NCBI GenBank assembly: GCA_902363595.1 | Contig: CABJAP010000002.1 | Span: 170,348 to 234,347 of the forward strand | Length of the DNA: 64,000 nt | Direction of reading: 5' to 3' | Source of the DNA: Clostridia bacterium | Lineage (GTDB): Bacteria > Bacillota > Clostridia > Peptostreptococcales > Anaerovoracaceae | Part shown: piece by piece, positions 1 through 9,174 of the stretch | Layout: the number at the start of each line of letters is the position of its first letter | Position numbering within the stretch: the first letter of the stretch is position 1 | Program-made: the position numbers and the translations under genes | Notes under the pieces: generated by a model | The model's database searches: none | What the model was told of the DNA's origin: nothing | Seen by the model: the letters and a program-made list of their open reading frames with translations, nothing else

Positions 1-2
1 AT

Positions 3-893
3 AAAGGTAATGTGGAAGCTGAAATTGATTCCTTTTGTACCCTAGATGAAATGAAAGAAAGGTGTATCACTTGGGTAAGATTTATTGAAGATGTCAAATT
101 AGATAAGTTGGAGGCAATACAAGACATTGTTCTTTTTGCAGAAATTGAGAAACAGATTGATACAAGGGCGTCAGTCTTATATGTTCAAAATGTACATGCT
201 ACATTTTTCACCGTTATTTCTCAATTCTTTTCTGAAAAAGACTATAATGTACAACATCCAAGCATTTCTAATACTGCAATCATTGAAACAACCAATATAG
301 GTGAAAATATATTTGTAGGACATAACACATATATTGGGAAAGACGTTGTTATAGGAAAAAATGCACGAATTTTTCATAATGTTGTAATACAGGGAAAAGT
401 AAAGATAGGCGATAATGTTGTAATTGATTCAGGTGCTGCCATTGGGGTGGTAGGGTTTGGACACTATATTGATCATACAGGAGTTCGAAGGAGCGTCCCG
501 CATGTGGCTGGAGTTAAGATAGGAAACAATGTCGAAATTGGAGGCGGTACCTATATCGAAAGAGGGTGTTTAGGTGATACCGTTATTGAAGATAATGTAG
601 TAATTGACCACATGTGTATAATTGCTCACAACATGAGGATTGGTTCGGGATCGACGCTAACAGGAGGAACAATAACTGGTGGTAGCACGACGATAGGCAA
701 AAACGTATGGTTTGGATTGGGAAGCATTGTTTCTGATCAAATTGTAGTTGGGGATGACAGTTTTCTTGGTATAGGAGCCGTAGCAACAAGAGATGTCCCA
801 AATGAAAAAGTTATGGTGGGAGTGCCAGCAAAGGTATTAAGAGACAACAAAGTCAGGCCTCAGGTTAAAAGAAAGAAGAGAGATAATGTTTAA
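3..893 (+). CDS. LpxD-like hexapeptide-repeat N-acyltransferase, 5' end cut by window
   Basis: The frame is open to the window edge, and the residues before the first GTG (12) read like the LpxD N-terminal domain (G-N-V-E-A-E-I-D then a SLDE-like turn), so the true start lies upstream. A left-handed beta-helix of hexapeptide repeats begins around residue 85. It carries LpxD-type landmarks: a G-x-V-G-F-G-H turn, the VEIGGGTYIERG segment, and IAHN, whose His matches the LpxD catalytic base. LpxD uses (R)-3-hydroxyacyl-ACP to acylate an amino sugar. In a Gram-positive surface-sugar cluster this copy more likely N-acylates a nucleotide-linked amino sugar. It overlaps the next gene (PIG-L deacetylase) by 8 bp, which suggests coupled deacetylation and re-acylation. 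The family is clear; the substrate is inferred. Confidence 0.8.
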   Translation, partial: KGNVEAEIDSFCTLDEMKERCITWVRFIEDVKLDKLEAIQDIVLFAEIEKQIDTRASVLYVQNVHATFFTVISQFFSEKDYNVQHPSISNTAIIETTNIGENIFVGHNTYIGKDVVIGKNARIFHNVVIQGKVKIGDNVVIDSGAAIGVVGFGHYIDHTGVRRSVPHVAGVKIGNNVEIGGGTYIERGCLGDTVIEDNVVIDHMCIIAHNMRIGSGSTLTGGTITGGSTTIGKNVWFGLGSIVSDQIVVGDDSFLGIGAVATRDVPNEKVMVGVPAKVLRDNKVRPQVKRKKRDNV

Positions 894-1569
894 GTGCAAA
901 AAAATATTAATAATAGCTGCGCATCCTGACGATGAAATTTTAGGGTGTGGAGGCACAATAGCAAGAGCGATAAAAGAAGGTGCACAAGTACATTCCTTGG
1001 TTCTTGGTGAGGGGAAGAGTTCAAGAGATGCTATAAGTGTTGACCAGATCAAACGAGAGCAAAAAGAACTGAGGAAAGAAGGACTAAAAGCAAACCAGTG
1101 TTTGGGTATAGAGTCGGTACATTTTTTGGATTTTCCAGATAATAAATTTGATGAGGTTCCTCTTTTGAATTTTACCAAGATAATTGAAAAAAAAGTTGAA
1201 GAAATACAACCAGATACCATCTTAACGCATTATGCTCAAGATTTAAATATTGATCATCAAATAACATATAAAGCAGTAATTACGGCCACTCGTCCGATAA
1301 AGAAACAAATTGTTAAGAAGATATTTTCATTTGAAGTACTCTCGTCGACTGAATGGAACTACCCAACAACCTTTTCACCGAATCTTTTTGTTGATATAAG
1401 TGATACAATCGATATAAAGTTGGAAGCGCTTGGCTACTATGCTTCAGAAATGCGAGAATATCCACATCCTCGCTCAATTAAGGCGGTTGATCTTAATGCA
1501 AAAATGTGGGGCGTTAAATGTGGATTGTATAAAGCGGAACCTTTGCTTTTAGTAAGAGGCTTGATTTAA
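886..1569 (+). CDS. PIG-L (LmbE-like) family N-deacetylase
   Basis: Zinc-dependent deacetylases of this family remove N-acetyl groups from GlcNAc-type sugars. The N-terminal metal-binding motif AHPDDE sits at residues 12-17 (His13, Asp15, Asp16), and the second metal-site region is visible as LNIDHQ near residue 122. At 227 aa it has the usual family length. The start codon lies inside the end of the LpxD-like gene (8 bp overlap), so translation is probably coupled. Placed between an N-acyltransferase and PseI, it could deacetylate a pseudaminic-acid precursor or the finished sugar so that a different acyl group can be added. That role is inferred from context; the family assignment is firm. 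Confidence 0.85.
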   Translation: MFKCKKILIIAAHPDDEILGCGGTIARAIKEGAQVHSLVLGEGKSSRDAISVDQIKREQKELRKEGLKANQCLGIESVHFLDFPDNKFDEVPLLNFTKIIEKKVEEIQPDTILTHYAQDLNIDHQITYKAVITATRPIKKQIVKKIFSFEVLSSTEWNYPTTFSPNLFVDISDTIDIKLEALGYYASEMREYPHPRSIKAVDLNAKMWGVKCGLYKAEPLLLVRGLI

Positions 1570-1582
1570 GAGGGGGAAAAGG

Positions 1583-2605
1583 ATGGAAAATGATAACAGA
1601 ACATTTATTGTAGCTGAACTCTCTGCTAATCATGGTGGTGATATTGAAATTGCCAAAAAAACAATTTTGAAGGCAAAAGAGATTGGTTGTGATGCAGTGA
1701 AGATACAGACAGCTAAGCCGGAAAACATTACTTTAGATTGTGATAATGAATACTTTAAAGTTGATACGGGTACAATTTGGGATGGAACTACGCTCTTTAA
1801 GTTGTACAAGCAAACCCATCTCCCCTGGGAATGGCACCCGGAGTTATTTGACTATGCTAGACATCTTGATATTATATTATTCTCATCCCCCTTTGATTTT
1901 AGTGCGATAGACTTATTGGAACAATGCGGGAATCCAATATATAAAATTGCTTCTTTTGAAATTACAGATATTCCTCTAATAAAATATGCAGCCAAAAAAG
2001 GAAAACCTATGATCATATCCACAGGCGTTGCAACAGAGCAGGAAATATTTGAAGCAGTTAAAGCATGTAAAGATGTTAAAAATGAAAATATTACATTATT
2101 ACAATGTACATCGGAGTATCCTGCAAGAATTGAAGATGCTAACTTGTTAACTATGATAGATATGAAAGAGCGCTTTCATACAGCGATTGGTTTGTCGGAT
2201 CATACGGAAGGATTTATTAGTGCTGTGACAGCCGTTGCAATGGGTGCTAGGGTTGTAGAGAAGCATTTTATTTTAGATAAAAACATAGGTGGACCAGATG
2301 CCCCATTTTCTATGGAACCAGAAGACTTTCAATATATGATCCAAATGATTCGTAACGTAGAGCAACTAAAAGGTAAAGTAACATATGAAATTGATGAAAA
2401 GAAACAAAAAAGTAGAAAATATGCAAGATCTTTATTTGTAGTACAGGATGTAGATAAAGGTGATATAATTACAACAGCTAATGTAAGAAGTATCAGACCG
2501 TCAGGTGGAATGAAACCAATTGAATATGAAAACATAATAGGCAAGCATTTTAATTACGCAGTCAAAAAGGGTACTCCATTAAAAACAACAATGATTGGAG
2601 AATGA
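1583..2605 (+). CDS. pseI: Pseudaminic acid synthase (NeuB family)
   Basis: It condenses phosphoenolpyruvate with 2,4-diacetamido-2,4,6-trideoxy-L-altrose to give pseudaminic acid in the cytoplasm. The 340-aa protein has the NeuB TIM barrel, starting with FIVAELSANHGGD and continuing through AVKIQT and YKIASFEITD, and a C-terminal SAF (antifreeze-like) domain from about residue 285. The TIWDG...LYK...PWEWH stretch is typical of PseI rather than of NeuB or LegI. GGGG lies 9 nt upstream of the ATG. PseB, PseC, PseF and PseG are not in the window and are expected upstream. The PseH start overlaps its end. Confidence 0.9.
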   Translation: MENDNRTFIVAELSANHGGDIEIAKKTILKAKEIGCDAVKIQTAKPENITLDCDNEYFKVDTGTIWDGTTLFKLYKQTHLPWEWHPELFDYARHLDIILFSSPFDFSAIDLLEQCGNPIYKIASFEITDIPLIKYAAKKGKPMIISTGVATEQEIFEAVKACKDVKNENITLLQCTSEYPARIEDANLLTMIDMKERFHTAIGLSDHTEGFISAVTAVAMGARVVEKHFILDKNIGGPDAPFSMEPEDFQYMIQMIRNVEQLKGKVTYEIDEKKQKSRKYARSLFVVQDVDKGDIITTANVRSIRPSGGMKPIEYENIIGKHFNYAVKKGTPLKTTMIGE

Positions 2606-2607
2606 TG

Positions 2608-3159
2608 ATGAACATTTCGCTTAAAAAGATAAAATTAGAAAACCTGGAAATGATTATGAAATGGAGAATGAGTCCGCAAGTTAGTCAATATATGTATTCA
2701 GATCCACAACTCACTTTGAAAAAACAGAAAGATTGGTTTAATGAAATTGTAGCAGATGAGACTGTAAAGTATTGGATTATATCTATAGATGGTACGGATA
2801 TCGGACTCTTATATATTACTGAGATGGATATAGTAAATCATCGATGTAATTGGGCGTATTATATAGCAGATGAATCTTTTAGAGGCAGAGGAATTGGTAC
2901 CGCTTTAGAATGTAATACGTATGATTATGTTTTTGATGTATTAAAGATGAATAAACTTTGTTGTGAAGTCCTCTGTGCGAATGAAAAGGTCATAGCAATT
3001 CACCAAAAATTTGGCTCTGAAATCGAAGGAATGAGAAAACAACATATCTGCAAAAATGGGAATTATTTGGACATTGTTGAGATGGCAATTTTGAAAGAAA
3101 AGTGGCAAAAGATAAAATCTAAATACACTTACAAAAAAATCTATATCGAGGAGATTTAA
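2608..3159 (+). CDS. pseH: PseH-type UDP-amino-sugar N-acetyltransferase (GNAT)
   Basis: A GNAT-fold enzyme expected to acetylate the 4-amino group of UDP-4-amino-4,6-dideoxy-beta-L-AltNAc using acetyl-CoA, the step before PseG and PseI. The acetyl-CoA loop is visible as ESFRGRGIGTALE, and the N-terminal MKWRMSPQVSQYM matches PseH proteins. Three ATGs run in tandem (2602, 2605, 2608). The GGAG at 2597-2600 is 7 nt from the third, so 2608 is preferred; the longer reading adds two Met. The gene is coupled to pseI. Paired with an LpxD-like acyltransferase and a MaoC hydratase, its acyl donor could differ from acetyl-CoA, but nothing in the sequence proves that. Confidence 0.85.
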   Translation: MNISLKKIKLENLEMIMKWRMSPQVSQYMYSDPQLTLKKQKDWFNEIVADETVKYWIISIDGTDIGLLYITEMDIVNHRCNWAYYIADESFRGRGIGTALECNTYDYVFDVLKMNKLCCEVLCANEKVIAIHQKFGSEIEGMRKQHICKNGNYLDIVEMAILKEKWQKIKSKYTYKKIYIEEI

Positions 3160-3161
3160 GT

Positions 3162-3587
3162 ATGAATAAAGGAAAGACGGTTAATGACATAAATATTGGA
3201 GATAAGGCTGAGTTTTCGAAAACTATTAGCGAAACAGATTCGTATTTATATGCAGGAATTACAGGAGACTTTAACCCAATTCATATAAACAAGGCATATT
3301 CGGAAAAAAGCATATATGGGGAATGTATTGTACATGGTTTTCTGACTGCTGGATTTATTTCTACTGTAATTGGAATTGAATTACCAGGACCAGGAACCGT
3401 CTACCTTAATCAAAGCATGACATTTTTAAAACCTGTAAAAATAGATGAAACGATAACGGCAATTGTTACAGTAATTGAAAAGGATACAAAAAAAAATAGA
3501 GTAAAGCTTTTGACACAATGTATTAATGAAAATAAGGAGTTGGTTTTAACAGGTGAAGCATTAGTGGTGCCGCCTAAAGATATTTAG
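3162..3587 (+). CDS. MaoC / (R)-specific enoyl-CoA hydratase-like hot-dog protein
   Basis: A single hot-dog domain of the PhaJ/MaoC type. The hydratase-2 motif is intact: GDFNPIH with Asp36 and His41, followed by a HGF turn. PhaJ enzymes hydrate enoyl-CoA to (R)-3-hydroxyacyl-CoA. At 141 aa it is a standard single-domain length. It starts 2 nt after the pseH stop, with GAGGAG upstream, so it belongs to the pse operon. Such an enzyme has no obvious role in ordinary polysaccharide synthesis. With the upstream LpxD-like protein it could supply a 3-hydroxyacyl donor (for example 3-hydroxybutyryl from crotonyl-CoA) for N-acylation. The family is firm; the role is inferred. Confidence 0.82.
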   Translation: MNKGKTVNDINIGDKAEFSKTISETDSYLYAGITGDFNPIHINKAYSEKSIYGECIVHGFLTAGFISTVIGIELPGPGTVYLNQSMTFLKPVKIDETITAIVTVIEKDTKKNRVKLLTQCINENKELVLTGEALVVPPKDI

Positions 3588-3731
3588 AAATGGCTATCGA
3601 ATTAACAAATCATGCATTAACTAAACAATCATATTCACTTTCCGACAAGGTTGTTAAGTAAAATGGTTAAATGGGTCAGGGACAAATAAGAGTTATTAAC
3701 TCTTGAAAATTGAATACTAAAGGAGAATAAA

Positions 3732-4409
3732 ATGGCTATTAGTGTATTTATAAAAGAGCTTACAAAATATAGGAAATTTGTTGGCATAGTTATAGTGGTT
3801 GGATTTATTATATTTGCATTATTCGGTTATATGGGAAGAAACAGTATAAATGAGGGTATTACATATTGCTCGGAGTCAAAAATACTTGTAAAAGACGACC
3901 CCTCTCAGAGTAAAGAATTTGTGAAAAATTATGATAAAAATAATGCAGCTGTAACTTCTGATGCTGTTCTCGAAGAGGTGCAAGAGCGGTTAAAATCTCA
4001 AGATATATCATTGCCCTATGAAGAAATTAAGCAGATGATAATTGTAAATGCTACAAATGTAATAAATATTACTGTTACCAATACAAATAAGGAATTAGCG
4101 AAAGAAATATGTAGTATTTGTACAAGTGCGGCATCAAAGGAACTCCAACAAGTTAATAGTGCAGGTGTTCTGATACTTAATGAAGCATCAGAACCATTTA
4201 CTGCAGTTGTAGGTACTATTGACGACCCTTCAAATCAGGGTAACCAAATTAAGACTATTACGAAAAAAGAAGTAACGGAAATAACAGCTGTGTACACAAT
4301 AAAACAAATGACGAAATATGGGTTGTTAGGAGCTATATTATTCCTCCTTTTAGGTACCTTTATTTGTCTAATTAAAATTTTGCTTAAGGAAGATAAGTAC
4401 AATGACTGA
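3732..4409 (+). CDS. Wzz/YveK-type polysaccharide chain-length protein
   Basis: The 225-aa protein has a transmembrane helix near residues 17-33, an extracytoplasmic region of about 150 residues and a second helix near 194-214. This is the polysaccharide co-polymerase layout of YveK/CapA proteins that set chain length. AAGGAG lies 6 nt upstream of the ATG. It ends without a tyrosine-kinase domain, and no BY-kinase follows. The next gene overlaps by 8 bp. The Pro-rich motif usual before the second helix is not obvious, so the subgroup is uncertain. A 144-bp spacer with an imperfect palindrome (AGAGTTA T TAACTCT) separates it from the pse genes. Confidence 0.65.
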   Translation: MAISVFIKELTKYRKFVGIVIVVGFIIFALFGYMGRNSINEGITYCSESKILVKDDPSQSKEFVKNYDKNNAAVTSDAVLEEVQERLKSQDISLPYEEIKQMIIVNATNVINITVTNTNKELAKEICSICTSAASKELQQVNSAGVLILNEASEPFTAVVGTIDDPSNQGNQIKTITKKEVTEITAVYTIKQMTKYGLLGAILFLLLGTFICLIKILLKEDKYND

Positions 4410-5640
4410 AAATTTACATATAACTGCTGAATTTGAAAATGATAAGCTGTTAGTAGATAAAAAAAGCAGGCGTGCCAATTTAGCTTTTGGCCAACTTGCA
4501 CTTATCTGCTTAGCGGGATCAATTATTTTTAAAAGCTGTAATATGTTTTGTATTTTTATTGGAATTAGTTTTATTTCTTTAAATCAAAGATGTGACTATA
4601 TCACAAAAACGATTGCGGTAATTTTCTTATTTGTCATAAATTATTTTTTGTATTTGCAGCTCAATTCGTTTGAATTTTTTCCGCAGGCATATGCGCTATT
4701 AGAAATTAATCCAAGTTTAGTATATTGGTTTGAAAACGGGCATATGCATGCAATTAGATTAATGATAGCATATCCTGGATATATATTTCAAAATTTATTT
4801 GGGCTTGAACTTAATGTAGCTTTTAGTTATTATTGTACAATAATTTTTACACTATTGTTTATAAAATTGATGAATATAAAAGACTATTTTAGTAAGAAAA
4901 AAGGCATGTTAGATATTGTAGGGATATGTTTGTTTTTTGTATTTGTAATGATTTTGTTTTTTATTATGAATGGAAGAATATGTTTTGCGTTTTTAGGTTT
5001 TTCTGTTCTCATTTATGAGATGGTAGTATTATATAATGAAGCAAACCCTCAAAATTGGTTATTGAGATATTTGAAAGTAATGATTGGAATAATCCTAAGT
5101 ACCGTAAGTAGTGGTACAATGGCAGTTAGCTGTGGATTTGTGGGAATTATGTTTATTATGAGAATAATCAAGCAAAAAAAAATTGAAAAAGGAGCAATTA
5201 GACTTATTAGTGTCTGTGTTGTTGGGTCTCCGGTACTTTTTTTCGCTATAAAATATGTGATAAAAATGATTAATAAAAACTTGATTTTTTTTGGTGGCGG
5301 ATTTGATGGAGCTATAAATATGTTACAGCATGGTATAGGCCGTATTTTTGGAACACCATCAGATACTATGGTTCTATGGATTTTAAGTATGGGGTGTGTT
5401 GTCTTGGCAGTAAATATCTGTGTATTACTCTATCTTTACCGAAAATTTCAACAAAAGTTCCCCTTATTGATTGCTACAAATATTTCGTTTTATGGTTCTT
5501 TTTTTGGTTTTTCTACAGGTTCGCTAATTTTAGTTCCATTGAGTGTAATAACTGCAATTTTATGTGATAGATTTTATAGCAAATGTTTCAAAGCAGTCAT
5601 GATCAGAAAGATAGAAATTGCAAATGATAGTGAAGTCTAA
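4402..5640 (+). CDS. Polytopic membrane protein, candidate Wzy-type polymerase
   Basis: A 412-aa protein with about ten hydrophobic helices spread over its whole length. It resembles EpsG/Wzy-like polysaccharide polymerases in topology, but I see no diagnostic motif. It overlaps the chain-length gene (ATGACTGA junction) and is followed 29 nt later by the priming sugar-phosphate transferase, the place where a repeat-unit polymerase is usually found. The base composition is very AT-rich, as is common for serotype-specific wzy genes. It could instead be another integral membrane protein of the locus. Confidence 0.5.
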   Translation: MTENLHITAEFENDKLLVDKKSRRANLAFGQLALICLAGSIIFKSCNMFCIFIGISFISLNQRCDYITKTIAVIFLFVINYFLYLQLNSFEFFPQAYALLEINPSLVYWFENGHMHAIRLMIAYPGYIFQNLFGLELNVAFSYYCTIIFTLLFIKLMNIKDYFSKKKGMLDIVGICLFFVFVMILFFIMNGRICFAFLGFSVLIYEMVVLYNEANPQNWLLRYLKVMIGIILSTVSSGTMAVSCGFVGIMFIMRIIKQKKIEKGAIRLISVCVVGSPVLFFAIKYVIKMINKNLIFFGGGFDGAINMLQHGIGRIFGTPSDTMVLWILSMGCVVLAVNICVLLYLYRKFQQKFPLLIATNISFYGSFFGFSTGSLILVPLSVITAILCDRFYSKCFKAVMIRKIEIANDSEV

Positions 5641-5669
5641 GATCTATTTGCAATTCGTAAGGTTAAGGA

Positions 5670-6248
5670 ATGAAGAAATCAAAAATTATTTATATTAAAT
5701 TTATTAAAAGAGTGCTTGATTTGATCTTTGGAATAGCGCTGTTTATTCTGTTAGCTTTTCCGATGCTTGTCATTTCATCATTTATTATAATTGGAGAAGG
5801 GCTCCCAGTTATTTTTAAGCAAATACGAGTGGGGAAAAATGGAGAATTGTTCAAAATTTATAAATTTCGAACAATGGTTAAAAATGCAGATAAAATCGGA
5901 CCTAAATCAACAACAGATAGCGATCCTCGAATAACAAATATTGGACGGGTTTTGAGAAAAACAAGTCTTGATGAACTACCTCAAATTATTAATGTTATTA
6001 AGGGTGATATGAGCTTTGTTGGATATAGACCAGATGCAGATCATGGCAATGCTATTTTCCATGAACCCAAATACAGACTGAGACCGGGCATTACGGGTTA
6101 TGCACAAGTAAATGGGAGAAGTGCTCTTACCCAAGAAGAGGTGAGCTACTGGGAAAATCTATATGTAGAAACTGTTAGTTTTTTGGTAGATATAAAAATA
6201 CTATTTAAAACAGTAAAAATTGTCCTAGTCAAATCAGGGGCAAATTAG
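5670..6248 (+). CDS. Undecaprenyl-phosphate sugar-1-phosphate transferase (PglC/WcaJ catalytic domain)
   Basis: A monotopic phosphoglycosyl transferase that starts repeat-unit assembly by moving a sugar-1-phosphate onto undecaprenyl phosphate at the inner membrane face. The 192-aa protein contains one N-terminal re-entrant hydrophobic segment (about residues 14-38), then the family signature IYKFRTMVKNAD, the LRKTSLDELPQ block with the catalytic Asp-Glu pair, and GYRPD and RPGITGYAQV. Its length matches the minimal PglC form without the N-terminal four-helix domain of WcaJ. The sugar cannot be read from sequence. In a pse cluster a bacillosamine- or QuiNAc-type primer is possible. Confidence 0.88.
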   Translation: MKKSKIIYIKFIKRVLDLIFGIALFILLAFPMLVISSFIIIGEGLPVIFKQIRVGKNGELFKIYKFRTMVKNADKIGPKSTTDSDPRITNIGRVLRKTSLDELPQIINVIKGDMSFVGYRPDADHGNAIFHEPKYRLRPGITGYAQVNGRSALTQEEVSYWENLYVETVSFLVDIKILFKTVKIVLVKSGAN

Positions 6249-6308
6249 TGAAAAGACTGAAGCAAGACTGTAGGAGAGAACTTCAAATCATTAAGTAGGG
6301 GGTACGAA

Positions 6309-7640
6309 TTGGAATATATCGGAATAGTCGCAGGAAAAAGTGGAGATGCAATTGTAAAAGAGATCCATAAATGGGACAAAGGGTCTGTGCTAATTTGCGG
6401 TAAGGAAAATGAACGTGGAGTAGACCTTGCTAATAAGACGTTTATATGTGATTTGTCAGATAAAGAAAAAATATGTAACTACTTTAAGAAACAAGCTGTT
6501 AGTAAAGTTATATTTGGAACAGGACACATTTTAGCCATTGAACTAGCAGATTTTTTGTGTAAAAAGGGATTTTTGATAAATATAATTCCAGAAGTATCCA
6601 AGTTATGTAACAATAAATATGCACTAAAAAAAGAAGTGAAAAAAATCGGACTGCTAACACCTGATTTTTTAGAAATTGTAGGTGAGGAGAAGCTAATAGA
6701 CGATGTAGATAATGTTATTCAAGACATTGGACTGCCTTGTGTGGTTAAATCTATAAAAGATATTGTTCCCCCAAAATTGGTTTGGGAGAAGCGAGAGCTA
6801 ATAGAGATGGGAAAAACCTTATTAAAAAACGAACCCAGTATTATGGTAGAAGAATATATTAGTGGTACTGACTGTACTGCAGTGGTGCTTAATGAGAATG
6901 GCAATGCCAAATGTATATTCACTATGCCATGGAACAAGGCAGAGGAAGATGAACTAGAAGGATTTGAGAAAATATTGCCTAACGAAGACCTTACTGAGTG
7001 TCCAATTAATCTAATAAAGCAAGTAGTAGAAAAGCTGATTAATCATGTTAATGTTTTAGGTGTATCTAGAGTTGATTTTATAGTAAAGGACTTCAAAATC
7101 TTTATTCTCGAAATTAATTCGCTTGTTTTTTCCGGAAACTTAGAAGGCTCACAATATACTATTAATAATTACAGAAATGGCATTAATCTATCAAAACATA
7201 TTGTGTCCTCTGCGATGAAAATGTTTTTTAAACAAAAGGAATTAAGCAGAATGAATGAAACGATAGAATTTATACCTCAAAGTAATAGGTTAATTGGTAT
7301 TGAGAATCAGGTGAGAATGGATAAAAAATACGCAATTGTCTCAAAAGATAGTATTGAGTTGGTACTTTTGAGTGATGGTCAAAAAGCAATATATAGTCCT
7401 GAAATGATAGAAAGCATTTACAGGTATCATGGGAATTTTTATCTTAAATTATTATTTGAACAATATCTTTTAGATAGACAATCTAACAATTTGGATGAAG
7501 GCGATATTAGAATGGTTGTATTATTCATGGGGGTTATAATCGCACAAAATGCAGACTTTTATAAGAATTCACTTGATGGACACTTAAAGGAACTTTTGGA
7601 TATTGCACTTGAATTCTTAAATAAAAATGATAAACATTAA
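6309..7640 (+). CDS. ATP-grasp ligase, unknown substrate (first of three)
   Basis: The start is TTG with AGGGGG about 7 nt upstream. The 443-aa protein has a pre-ATP-grasp Rossmann-like part (residues 1-95), an ATP-grasp core with a VVKS lysine near 147 and MVEEYISG near 180, and a metal-site end with RVDFIV and LEINS (about 255-275). An extra C-terminal helical region of about 120 residues follows. ATP-grasp enzymes make acyl-phosphate intermediates and ligate them to amines. In a surface-sugar locus the likely role is joining an amino acid or other carboxylate to an amino sugar, but the substrate is unknown. It is unlike the two paralogues at 25.7 and 27.9 kb in its long C-terminus. Confidence 0.7.
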   Translation: MEYIGIVAGKSGDAIVKEIHKWDKGSVLICGKENERGVDLANKTFICDLSDKEKICNYFKKQAVSKVIFGTGHILAIELADFLCKKGFLINIIPEVSKLCNNKYALKKEVKKIGLLTPDFLEIVGEEKLIDDVDNVIQDIGLPCVVKSIKDIVPPKLVWEKRELIEMGKTLLKNEPSIMVEEYISGTDCTAVVLNENGNAKCIFTMPWNKAEEDELEGFEKILPNEDLTECPINLIKQVVEKLINHVNVLGVSRVDFIVKDFKIFILEINSLVFSGNLEGSQYTINNYRNGINLSKHIVSSAMKMFFKQKELSRMNETIEFIPQSNRLIGIENQVRMDKKYAIVSKDSIELVLLSDGQKAIYSPEMIESIYRYHGNFYLKLLFEQYLLDRQSNNLDEGDIRMVVLFMGVIIAQNADFYKNSLDGHLKELLDIALEFLNKNDKH

Positions 7641-7702
7641 TAAACGGCAAATTTATTAAGCTATAATAATTGATACTTTCTTAAGGTAATGAAAGGGCTA
7701 AC

Positions 7703-9112
7703 ATGAAATTGTTGCAAAGCTTCTATATATTAATACTTACCCCTTTTTCCAAACTTAAAATCAATCGAACAATAAGACATGTTGTAATTGGAATTTGTTT
7801 TGCAGTTCTAATGGCACTGCTACTTATTGCTTATTCTTATAAGCTGTTGGGATTTAAGCCTGACTTGTTGAAGCAAAGTTTGGTCGAATGCTTACTCATA
7901 ATGATAATTATAATTATGAGTATAGAAGGAAAATTAAGCTTAGTGTCTTGGAAAAATGGGCTAAGCAGGTGCTGGTTTCTTTGTAGTGGCCTTATTATAG
8001 CTTCCAGTTTTGATCATGAAGTTGGAGCTGGAATTAGGCCATTAGGGTTTATGATGTTTTTTATATTTCCGGCATTATATTTTGTATGGAATAATAGGAA
8101 TGATTATGAAATACTGTATCAGTTAGCCGCGAAAGGCATATGTATTGTGACAACTATTTATTTTATCATTTGTACAATGTTCATTCCATTAAGTACTGCA
8201 AACGATTTTGGATATAGATACGTTGGTACTACTACAAATCCAAATTTTATCGGGATGATTAGCGTTGTTGTAATCATAAGCGCATTGTACTTAATTGCTA
8301 ATGGAAATAGATATGCAATTCTGTATATGATTTTGGCGGGATATGCCAGCATGTATACGGTTGCTGCGATATCTCGCACGTCATTACTAATTATTGTAGC
8401 GCTTATTTTGGTTTTCTCTATATATTATTTCCGCCAAAAGGTATGTAATGGGATAGAACCATTGAAAGTCGTACTGAGATATGTTATTACAATGGCTCTT
8501 CTCCTTAATTTTGCTTTAGCAATTCCCATTTCTGCCTATGTTTTTGATATGAAAGCAATTGATGATAAAGAACAGCGAACACAAGAACAAACGGCAGTAG
8601 AAATGCAACCAGAAAAGGAAACGGTTTCAAATGCAAAGGCAAGTGCAGGGTTAGCATTTAATCGGTTCCAACTTGATGGTTCTGACACAAGAGAGATTTC
8701 TTCTGGCAGAACCGTGGTATGGAAGGCATACTTAAAATCAATGAATCTACGTGGACATAATGGTGAAAAGCTTTTATACATTGAAGAGTATGGTGGAACT
8801 GAATGGGCCCATAATACTGCATTAGAATTAGGCTATCGATCAGGTATACTTGTTGGAATATTATTTTTTATAGTAGAAATTTTCTCCGGTATATATATAT
8901 TATTATGTTTATTTGGTAAAAAAAGAAATAAATCATATCACTTCTTCACAATGCTGGCAATAACAGCATTCGGCATATATTCTGTTTTAGAAGTAGCAAT
9001 ATTTCCCTTTGGAACACCTCCAGTATTGTTATACTTTATTTCATTAGCTCCTTTGTTTAATTGTCGATCAGGTATAAAGCCAATTGAAGGTGATAAAATA
9101 ATAAGCAACTAA
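7703..9112 (+). CDS. O-antigen ligase / Wzy-family membrane protein
   Basis: A 469-aa polytopic protein of the O-antigen ligase/polymerase (Wzy_C) family. It has about ten helices, the GTTTNPNFIG segment and SRTSLL in a helix pair. A large extracytoplasmic loop (about residues 285-370) ends with WAHNTALELGYRSG, which matches the conserved NxxLE...G motif before the last helices. Members polymerise repeat units or transfer finished glycans to an acceptor. AAAGGG lies 8 nt upstream of the ATG. A degraded second copy of its C-terminal part is found at 9506-9874, after an rfbA remnant. Confidence 0.8.
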   Translation: MKLLQSFYILILTPFSKLKINRTIRHVVIGICFAVLMALLLIAYSYKLLGFKPDLLKQSLVECLLIMIIIIMSIEGKLSLVSWKNGLSRCWFLCSGLIIASSFDHEVGAGIRPLGFMMFFIFPALYFVWNNRNDYEILYQLAAKGICIVTTIYFIICTMFIPLSTANDFGYRYVGTTTNPNFIGMISVVVIISALYLIANGNRYAILYMILAGYASMYTVAAISRTSLLIIVALILVFSIYYFRQKVCNGIEPLKVVLRYVITMALLLNFALAIPISAYVFDMKAIDDKEQRTQEQTAVEMQPEKETVSNAKASAGLAFNRFQLDGSDTREISSGRTVVWKAYLKSMNLRGHNGEKLLYIEEYGGTEWAHNTALELGYRSGILVGILFFIVEIFSGIYILLCLFGKKRNKSYHFFTMLAITAFGIYSVLEVAIFPFGTPPVLLYFISLAPLFNCRSGIKPIEGDKIISN

Positions 9113-9174
9113 TGTGGGGTGAATAATAGAAAGTTAATAATGTATGCCAAAAATAAACTGAGGTGTGAGCAAGA

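Noticed and set aside
3590..3661. 23-codon peptide after the MaoC gene
   Set aside because: No ribosome binding site and no similarity known to me; too short to support.
6248..6298. 16-codon GTG-started peptide after the sugar transferase gene
   Set aside because: Overlaps the previous stop and is likely chance; no conserved feature.
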